NCBI RefSeq assembly: GCF_900111105.1
Contig: NZ_FOGC01000010.1
Coordinates: forward strand, 95,198-159,197
Direction: 5' to 3'
Source: Rosenbergiella nectarea
GTDB taxonomy: Bacteria > Pseudomonadota > Gammaproteobacteria > Enterobacterales > Enterobacteriaceae
DNA length: 64,000 nt
Of this stretch, positions 58,187 through 64,000 are shown piece by piece. The position numbers and the translations under genes are program-made. The first letter of the stretch is position 1. Each line of letters begins with the position of its first letter. The notes beneath the pieces were generated by a model, which saw only the letters and a list, made by a program, of their open reading frames with translations, did not search any database and had not been told where the DNA came from.

Positions 58187-58202
58187 TATTTCACCTTATC
58201 GC

Positions 58203-60980
58203 TTAATGCGCCTGATCCCAGTTGTCACCCAGACCCGTATCAACTTGTAAAGGAACGGCTAGCGTGACGCAATTTTCCATAATTTCACGCACTTTTTGCG
58301 TCGCACTGTCGACTAAGTCTTCATGCACTTCAAACACCAATTCATCGTGTACTTGCATGATCATTTTAATGCGATCCGGATCTTGCGTTGCTAACCAGTG
58401 ATCAACCCCGATCATCGCACGCTTGATAATATCGGCTGCAGTCCCCTGCATGGGCGCATTGATGGCTGCCCGTTCCGCGGCTTTACGTCGAATCGCGTTA
58501 CTCGATTTAATATCGGGTAAATAAAGTCGGCGACCTTCGAGGGTTTCAACGTACCCTTTTTCCGCGGCACTTTGGCGTGTGGTCTCCATATAGGTCAATA
58601 CACCGGGGTAGCGCTCAAAGTAGAGATCCATATACTTCTTCGCTTCACCAGGAGCTATCCCTAATTGACGCGATAGTCCAAATGAGCTCATCCCATAAAT
58701 CAGTCCAAAGTTAATGGCTTTAGCGCTACGACGTTGCTCGCCCGTCACCTTGTCTAGTGGGACACCGAAGACTTCTGAAGCAGTGGCTCGGTGGATATCT
58801 TCGCCTTGCGCAAAGGCTTCTAACAAGCCTTTATCTTGTGAAAGGTGCGCCATAATCCGCAGTTCAATTTGCGAATAGTCGGCCGCTAAAATTTTATGGT
58901 CAGGTGCGGCAATAAACGCCTGGCGGATACGACGACCTTCGTCGTTACGTACCGGGATATTCTGTAGGTTTGGATCAGTCGACGAGAGACGTCCTGTCGC
59001 GGTAACCGCCTGGTGATAAGAGGTATGCAACCTGCCAGTAACCGGGCTAATCATTAACGGCAGCTTGTCGGTGTAGGTCGACTTTAATTTCGACAGGCCA
59101 CGATGCTCAAGAATCACTTTAGGTAACGGGTGATCAAGCGCTAACTCTGCCAGGACTTCTTCACTGGTTGATGGCGCACCGCCCGGAGTTTTCTTCGTCG
59201 GCTTAATGCCTTGTTTTTCAAACAGGATCGTTTGTAGCTGTTTCGGCGATGAAAGGTTAAAGCTTTCCCCTGCCAGCTCGTGGGCTTTCTTCTCTAACTC
59301 TTCGAGGCGTTGTGCCAATTCTTGAGAGTGTGCCGAAAGAATAAGTGGTTCAATCAGTACACCATTGCGTTCGATTTTCGAGATAACGGGGACAAGTGGC
59401 ATTTCAATCTCGTCGAAGACTTTTTTAGGCCCCGCTTCGTTTTCTAACAAAGGCCAAATCTTTTGATGCAGCTGTAACGTTACATCGGCATCTTCTGCTG
59501 CGTACTGCGCAGCTTGCTCGAGTGATATCTGGTTGAAGGTTAACTGTTTTTTGCCTTTTCCGGCAATCTCTTCAAATGTAATAGTCTTATGACCTAACCA
59601 ACGTTGTGAGAGGCTATCCATATCGTGTTTACCCGCCACGCTGTTATAAAGATAAGACTCCAGCATGGTATCAAAACGGATACCTTTTAACTCTATTCCG
59701 TAGTTAAGCAGTACTCCCCGGTCATACTTCAGGTTCTGACCGACTTTTGCCAGATTTTCGTCTTCGAGTAATGGCGTAAACTGAGCGAGCACTTCATCAC
59801 GGTTCAATTGCTCAGGCGCATCTAAATAGTCATGGGCCAGCGGTAAATAGGCCGCCTCACCTGCAGCCGTAGCGAAAGAGAGGCCCACTATCTCTGCAGA
59901 ATAGGAATCAAGAGAGGTCGTTTCTAAATCAAATGAAAACAGCTCACTATTTTTTAGCTTTGCGAGCCACTCATCAAGCTGAGTCTGTTCAAAAATTGTT
60001 TGGTAGTTTTCAGAAGATAAACTGATTTCTGGTACTGAGGCCACTTCCTCCGGTGCGTTATTTTTTGCACTTGAGGTCGACTTGCCACTTAGCCAGCGGT
60101 TATTTTCCACATCCCCTAGCCAACGCTTAAATTCATAGCGGGAAAATAGATCGAGAAGGAGTGCTTGATCTAACGGGCCGACCTTGAGTTGTTCACAGGT
60201 AAGATCTAACTCAACATCGGTTTTAATCGTGGCGAGTTGATAAGAGAGCATGGCCATCTCTTGATTTTCAGCCAATTTTTTACCCATCGTTTTCGCCCCG
60301 CGAAAACTTAAGCTAGCGACTTTATCCAGATCGGCATAGAGCGTGTTTAAACTTCCCAACCCTTGCAATAACGCCTGAGCGGTTTTTTCACCCACACCGG
60401 GTACACCCGGAATATTATCGGACGAATCACCCATTAGCGCTAAGTAATCAATAATCAGTTCAGGGGGAATACCGTATTTCTCTTTAACCTCTTCAGGCCC
60501 GAGAACGGTATTATTCATCGTATTGATAAGAGTGATATGGGCACTTACCAGCTGTGCCATGTCTTTATCACCGGTACTAATCAGCACATCACGTCCTTCT
60601 TGCTCCGCTTGACGAGCGAGCGTACCGATAACGTCATCGGCTTCAACACCTGATACGGCGAGTAACGGTAAGCCTATCGCTTTAACCATCTGATGCAAGG
60701 GTTCTATTTGCGAACGTAGATCATCCGGCATAGGAGGGCGATGCGATTTATATTCAGCGAATAGCTCATCACGAAAGGTTTTTCCTTTAGCATCAAACAC
60801 GACAGCAACATGGCTGGGCTGATATTGCAGCAATAAGCTGCGCAACATGTTTAGCACGCCATACATCGCCCCTGTCGGTTCTCCAGCAGCATTGGTGAGC
60901 GGCGGGAAAGCATGGAACGCTCGGTAGAGATAAGAAGAACCATCTATTAGGATCAGCGGATTTTGTGCGATTTGAGCCAT
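58203..60980 (-). CDS. polA: DNA polymerase I
   Basis: Pol I removes RNA primers and fills gaps in replication and repair. The 925-residue protein has the 5'-3' exonuclease (residues 1 to about 320; [27 protein letters not shown]), the 3'-5' exonuclease (about 325-520; [18 protein letters not shown]), and the family A polymerase with motif A ([12 protein letters not shown]), motif B ([14 protein letters not shown]) and motif C (QVHDELVFE). I start at 60980 ([22 protein letters not shown]), aligned with E. coli; 14 upstream in-frame codons have no ribosome site. Confidence 0.97.
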   Translation of the reverse strand: MAQIAQNPLILIDGSSYLYRAFHAFPPLTNAAGEPTGAMYGVLNMLRSLLLQYQPSHVAVVFDAKGKTFRDELFAEYKSHRPPMPDDLRSQIEPLHQMVKAIGLPLLAVSGVEADDVIGTLARQAEQEGRDVLISTGDKDMAQLVSAHITLINTMNNTVLGPEEVKEKYGIPPELIIDYLALMGDSSDNIPGVPGVGEKTAQALLQGLGSLNTLYADLDKVASLSFRGAKTMGKKLAENQEMAMLSYQLATIKTDVELDLTCEQLKVGPLDQALLLDLFSRYEFKRWLGDVENNRWLSGKSTSSAKNNAPEEVASVPEISLSSENYQTIFEQTQLDEWLAKLKNSELFSFDLETTSLDSYSAEIVGLSFATAAGEAAYLPLAHDYLDAPEQLNRDEVLAQFTPLLEDENLAKVGQNLKYDRGVLLNYGIELKGIRFDTMLESYLYNSVAGKHDMDSLSQRWLGHKTITFEEIAGKGKKQLTFNQISLEQAAQYAAEDADVTLQLHQKIWPLLENEAGPKKVFDEIEMPLVPVISKIERNGVLIEPLILSAHSQELAQRLEELEKKAHELAGESFNLSSPKQLQTILFEKQGIKPTKKTPGGAPSTSEEVLAELALDHPLPKVILEHRGLSKLKSTYTDKLPLMISPVTGRLHTSYHQAVTATGRLSSTDPNLQNIPVRNDEGRRIRQAFIAAPDHKILAADYSQIELRIMAHLSQDKGLLEAFAQGEDIHRATASEVFGVPLDKVTGEQRRSAKAINFGLIYGMSSFGLSRQLGIAPGEAKKYMDLYFERYPGVLTYMETTRQSAAEKGYVETLEGRRLYLPDIKSSNAIRRKAAERAAINAPMQGTAADIIKRAMIGVDHWLATQDPDRIKMIMQVHDELVFEVHEDLVDSATQKVREIMENCVTLAVPLQVDTGLGDNWDQAH

Positions 60981-61097
60981 AGGTATTAATTTCTGAGTTG
61001 AGCCGTGGGTAAGCGTTAGCATGCCACAGAATAGAATAAATGTTGAACATGTCAGTGACTGGCATGATCACATAGAAGAAAACCAGGTCTAAGATCC

Positions 61098-61118
61098 TGT
61101 GGATAACTCTGTGGATCT
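61098..61118 (-). promoter_or_regulatory. DnaA-box pair upstream of polA
   Basis: TGTGGATAA at 61098-61106 is a perfect DnaA box (TTATCCACA on the polA strand), and TGTGGATCT at 61110-61118 is a degenerate second copy 12 bp on. E. coli polA has been reported to respond to DnaA. The rest of the 335-bp polA-dsbA gap (60981-61315) is AT-rich and holds no gene apart from the dsbA terminator; it must contain the polA promoter. Confidence 0.6.
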
Positions 61119-61280
61119 ATTTATTACGTTAATTACATATTGACCGAAACATACAATTGATCTGTATAAAAATCTTTTAAAACAATATCTTAAATTAGAT
61201 CCTTGATGATTCCTTACATTATTGCTGCGCTATACCTCTGTGAATAAAAGGATCGCGTTTTTTTATTCCGAATAGGGTAA

Positions 61281-61308
61281 ACCCCTGAACACCTGAGTAT
61301 TCAGAGGT
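61281..61308 (-). terminator. Probable terminator of the srkA-dsbA operon
   Basis: The imperfect 9-bp stem ACCCCTGAA/TTCAGAGGT (61281-61289 with 61300-61308, one G-U pair) starts 8 bp after the dsbA stop. Only a short T-tract follows. Confidence 0.55.
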
Positions 61309-61315
61309 ATTACGC

Positions 61316-61942
61316 TTATTTATTCAGCAAAAACTTCGTGACGTTGACATAATCCGCTGAGAAATTAGGTAATGAACTCGTATCAAGCCCCGCGTTATTG
61401 ATCTGGTATTTCCCATTGATGAACAGCGCAGGTACACCATTGATATTAAAATCAGTCGCCGCTTTTTGTTGCTGGCTGACTAGCGCTTTTACTGCAAAAC
61501 TGTTCCATGCAGAGTCATAGGCTTCAGGAGTAATGCCTGCCGCTTTAATAAAGACATCTTTCAAGCTCTGTTGATCTTTGATGGTTTGAGACTTTTGTAG
61601 GCCCTCAAAGATAGGATCCATGACTTTATCTTCAACACCCAAGGCCATCGCGACTGCCCAAGCATGAGTCAGGATTGGACCGTAGTCACCACCTAAGAAA
61701 TCAACATGATAACGTGTTAATTTCACATTTGCTGGGAGACCTTGTTCAACCGCTTGGTTGATTTTATAAGTGCGTTCGAAATCGTAGCAGTGTGGGCAGA
61801 AGAACGAGAAAAATTCGACAACTTTTGGTGCGCCATTAACTGGCTTTTCTATCGCTTGGTACTGCTTACCTTCAGTAAAGGTTGCTGCAGAAGCGCCAAA
61901 GGCAAGCATTGCCCCAAAGAGAGCAAATAATACTTTTTTCAT
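61316..61942 (-). CDS. dsbA: Thiol:disulfide interchange protein DsbA
   Basis: DsbA is the periplasmic oxidase that forms disulfide bonds in secreted proteins, recycled by DsbB. A 19-residue signal peptide (MKKVLFALFGAMLAFGASA) precedes the thioredoxin fold with inserted helical domain. The active site is FFCPHCYDF (CPHC), and the cis-Pro is in NGVPALFINGKY. Length is 208 aa as in E. coli. It lies 25 bp after srkA, and in E. coli the pair shares a Cpx-controlled promoter upstream of srkA. Confidence 0.97.
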   Translation of the reverse strand: MKKVLFALFGAMLAFGASAATFTEGKQYQAIEKPVNGAPKVVEFFSFFCPHCYDFERTYKINQAVEQGLPANVKLTRYHVDFLGGDYGPILTHAWAVAMALGVEDKVMDPIFEGLQKSQTIKDQQSLKDVFIKAAGITPEAYDSAWNSFAVKALVSQQQKAATDFNINGVPALFINGKYQINNAGLDTSSLPNFSADYVNVTKFLLNK

Positions 61943-61967
61943 TTTTTACTTATCTCCAAATTATCAT

Positions 61968-62954
61968 TCAAAATTGAGGCATCATCAGTGATGGAGGCGA
62001 TTGTAGCAACACAGTCTGCGCGTTAATTTCAGCAATCTGTCGCATCCAAAAGTCAGCCTCTTCAAACCAAGGAAAAGCTTTAGGAAAAGCAGGATCTCGC
62101 CAACGTCTGACTACCCACGCTAGATAATAAACCATGCGCATCGCACGTAAAGGCTCAATCAGTGACAATTCGTTAATGTTAAATTCAGTTAGCTCTGTAT
62201 AACATTCTAGCAGAATATCCCATTGAACTCGTTGTTCATTCAGGTCACCACTGACTAACATCCAAAGGTCTTGGACGGCGGGGCCGTCACGCGCATCGTC
62301 TAAATCGACAAAGAGCGGTCCATCACGCCAGAGAATATTACCGGGATGGCAATCACCGTGTAAGCGTAAAGCTTCCCAGTCTGTATGCCACATACAAGTT
62401 AGCTGAGCCCCTAATTTAGTCAGAGCGGTAATGAAATCAACTTTTAATGCCGCAGGAATCAGTGATGTTTCCTGTAATAAGGCAAGAGGTTGATGAAAAT
62501 ATTCATCAAGACCAAACGTCGGTCGGTGATGGAATAGATGTTGCCGTCCAACCTGATGGATACGCGCTAAGGTTTGGGCCGCTTGTTCAAGATGGTCGTA
62601 GTTATCAATTTCATATTGCCGCCCTCCCAAACTGGGGAAGATCGCGAATGAAATACCTTCTGCTTGCTGTACCGTCGTACCATGAAAACTCAGTGGAGCG
62701 GCGACAGCAATATTAGCCTCGGCGAGTTGTTGCGTGAACTGATGTTCTTCATACAATTGCTCAAGCGACCAACGCTGAGGGCGGTAGAATTTAGCAACGT
62801 AACGCTTTCGGTCTTCGTCGCTAAATTGCCAAACACGATTTTCATAGCTGTTGAGTGGGGTTAACCCCGAGTCAACGCGTATTCCCGTATTCCATAATGA
62901 GTCTAATACGGTTTCAGGATCGAGAGTTTGGAAATCAAAGCTCGGTTGGATCAT
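61968..62954 (-). CDS. srkA: Stress response kinase SrkA (YihE)
   Basis: SrkA is a cytoplasmic Ser/Thr kinase with a choline-kinase-like fold that lowers death in stressed cells and is part of the Cpx regulon in E. coli. The 328-residue protein shows the ATP-Lys in YVAKFYRP, the Brenner-type motif LHGDCHPGNILW (HGDxHxxN) and metal-binding VDLDDARDGP. I start at the ATG at 62954 (MIQPSFDFQTL), giving the E. coli length; 16 upstream codons are rejected. Confidence 0.95.
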   Translation of the reverse strand: MIQPSFDFQTLDPETVLDSLWNTGIRVDSGLTPLNSYENRVWQFSDEDRKRYVAKFYRPQRWSLEQLYEEHQFTQQLAEANIAVAAPLSFHGTTVQQAEGISFAIFPSLGGRQYEIDNYDHLEQAAQTLARIHQVGRQHLFHHRPTFGLDEYFHQPLALLQETSLIPAALKVDFITALTKLGAQLTCMWHTDWEALRLHGDCHPGNILWRDGPLFVDLDDARDGPAVQDLWMLVSGDLNEQRVQWDILLECYTELTEFNINELSLIEPLRAMRMVYYLAWVVRRWRDPAFPKAFPWFEEADFWMRQIAEINAQTVLLQSPPSLMMPQF

Positions 62955-63049
62955 AATCTCTGCAATAATATAAAAAACTGAGCTGCAGGATAACATCAAC
63001 ACTGCTCGGCAGCCCGATTATTTGAGCGATTAATTGAGAAGGACTAACT

Positions 63050-63607
63050 GTGATCAGTGGCATTATCTTGGCGGGCGGTGCGGGAGAACGCATGAATGGG
63101 AAAGATAAAGGACTCGTGCAATGGCACGGAAAAGCGCTAATTGACCATGTCATCGTATATTTAGCGCCACAGGTCAGCCACTTAGCCATTAATGCTAATA
63201 GAAATATTACTCTTTACCAAGAGAGGGGGCTTCCTGTGATCCAAGATAAGGTTCAGTCCCTGCTTGGACCCTTAGCGGGTATCGAGGTGGGTTTAGAGGC
63301 GATAAAAACAGAATGGCTTGCCGTAGCCCCGTGTGACAGTCCATTGTTTCCCAATGATTATGTCCAACGGCTCTACGAATTCACGCAGCACAATACGTTG
63401 GCACTCTCTTGGGTACGCCAAAATGGCCAAGATCATCCACTCTTTTGTCTTATTCATCGGGAGTTACGCAATGATCTGCATGATTTTCTTCACCTACAGG
63501 GAAGACGAAAAGTATTAGATTTCTTCGAGAGTCACGGAAGCGCTATGGAGTTTAGCGAGGAACTTCCTCTGTTTGCCAACTTTAATGATGAAGAGTCGTT
63601 AAAATAA
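63050..63607 (+). CDS. mobA: Molybdenum cofactor guanylyltransferase MobA
   Basis: MobA joins GMP from GTP to molybdopterin, making the bis-MGD cofactor. The 185-residue nucleotidyltransferase starts at a GTG and has the GTP-binding GIILAGGAGERMNGKDKGLVQW motif (LAGG-x-GxRMGG/N-KxK), SLLGPLAGIEVGL, and the metal Asp in APCDSPLFP. The mobB gene that follows in E. coli is absent; an rRNA operon end comes next. Confidence 0.93.
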   Translation: MISGIILAGGAGERMNGKDKGLVQWHGKALIDHVIVYLAPQVSHLAINANRNITLYQERGLPVIQDKVQSLLGPLAGIEVGLEAIKTEWLAVAPCDSPLFPNDYVQRLYEFTQHNTLALSWVRQNGQDHPLFCLIHRELRNDLHDFLHLQGRRKVLDFFESHGSAMEFSEELPLFANFNDEESLK

Positions 63608-63623
63608 AAATGACACAACGCAA

Positions 63624-63649
63624 AAAGGCCATCCGTTAGGATGGCCTTT
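63624..63649 (-). terminator. rRNA operon terminator
   Basis: An 11-bp perfect stem AAAGGCCATCC/GGATGGCCTTT (63624-63634 with 63639-63649) and a minus-strand T-run resemble the rrn T1 terminator. It lies 13 bp after the 5S gene and can also stop mobA transcription from the other side. Confidence 0.92.
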
Positions 63650-63661
63650 CCGACTTATTGG

Positions 63662-63781
63662 ATGCCTGGCAGTTCCCTACTCTCGCATGGGGAGACCCCA
63701 CACTACCATCGGCGCTACGGCGTTTCACTTCTGAGTTCGGCATGGGGTCAGGTGGGACCACCGCGCTAGTGCCGCCAGGCA
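63662..63781 (-). rRNA. rrf: 5S ribosomal RNA
   Basis: The minus strand reads TGCCTGGCGGCAGTAGCGCG at the 5' end and ends in CTGCCAGGCAT, with CCCACCTGACCCCATGCCG and the GAACTCAGAAGTGAAACG loop inside. It matches E. coli 5S over essentially the full 120 nt as I recall that sequence. It is the last gene of an rRNA operon whose 23S gene is to the right, beyond the window. Confidence 0.96.
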
Positions 63782-64000
63782 AATTCTTGCTGCTAAAAAC
63801 GTTCCTTTTTGACGTACTCGGCGTTAACTTCCCTCGTGCTGCTCTGTCACATACCTCTGTATGCTCCTTCACATCCCTTGGTCGTCGCCTTGATTACGAT
63901 AAAAATTAATCGTTTCTTTACTTCGCAATGCTTTAAATAAACGAACGTGTTCGCTTACCTTTCTATTCGTTAATCTGTCAACGCGCTGATAAATCTCTCA
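63782..64000 (-). other. 23S-5S intergenic spacer of the rRNA operon (partial)
   Basis: At least 219 bp separate 5S from 23S, whose conserved 3' end does not appear before 64000. The 5S-proximal AGAATTTGCCTGG is as in E. coli, where the spacer is only about 90 bp. No tRNA fold or TTCGA-type T-loop is seen, so the spacer is enlarged but apparently empty. Confidence 0.7.

Noticed and set aside
63636-63909. Open frames across the 5S rRNA region
   Set aside because: They overlap the 5S gene and its terminator on either strand and are chance frames in structured RNA.

Overview
The window is chromosomal DNA from a gammaproteobacterium of the order Enterobacterales. Most core genes (cpxRA, pstSCAB-phoU, cysE-gpsA-secB-grxC, waa, coaBC-dut-slmA-pyrE-rph, polA, dsbA) are collinear with, and very close in sequence to, their Escherichia coli counterparts. 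The gene set is leaner than in E. coli: gpmM is absent between yibN and envC, tdh-kbl between yibQ and hldD, waaQ from the core-LPS cluster, and yihF/yihG between dsbA and polA. An Erwiniaceae-like genus (Erwinia, Tatumella or Rosenbergiella type) is plausible, but that is inference; no taxonomic marker is complete here (only a 5S rRNA gene).

Layout. 1-1.3 kb: the edge of an accessory microcin locus, with a 73-residue class II microcin-like precursor followed by a CvaA-type membrane-fusion exporter subunit cut by the window edge. 1.5-6.2 kb: the phosphate operon pstSCAB-phoU with tandem Pho boxes. 6.3-9.0 kb: cpxP diverging from cpxRA around a perfect CpxR box. 9.1-12.7 kb: trmL, then cysE, gpsA, secB, grxC and yibN. 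12.9-15.1 kb: envC-yibQ for septal peptidoglycan splitting. 15.2-25.7 kb: LPS core genes hldD-waaF-waaC, a convergent O-antigen ligase, waaG-waaP-GT8-waaY-waaZ and waaA. 25.8-35.3 kb: housekeeping genes coaD, mutM, rpmBG, radC, coaBC, dut, slmA, pyrE, rph, nupC and yicC.

35.3-44.7 kb is a decayed AT-rich genomic island directly after yicC. It holds an internally deleted tyrosine integrase and a restriction-modification system: a BfiI-like phospholipase-D-fold endonuclease facing two adenine/cytosine-type methyltransferases. Next come remnants of a plasmid mobilization region (mobC and relaxase pseudogenes) cut by an IS1-family element. The island ends with a large colicin/S-pyocin-like bacteriocin gene carrying three frameshifts and an apparently intact immunity gene. 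The island looks like a mobilizable element that has lost transfer functions but kept defence and immunity.

44.8-58.2 kb is a metabolic accessory stretch: an alpha/beta hydrolase, an RcnB-like periplasmic protein, tauABCD for taurine sulfur, a porin, a three-gene purine module (NCS2 permease, 8-oxoguanine-type deaminase, OprD porin), yceI, a YetF-like DUF421 protein, the lipocalin blc and dcyD. 58.2-64 kb: polA with DnaA-box-like sites upstream, the srkA-dsbA operon, mobA, and the distal end of an rRNA operon (5S and its terminator, minus strand), whose 23S gene must lie beyond position 64000.

The strongest candidates for undescribed biology are the microcin-like peptide at the left edge and the two defence/antagonism cassettes of the yicC island. 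All assignments come from reading the sequence and from knowledge of the families; no database search was run.
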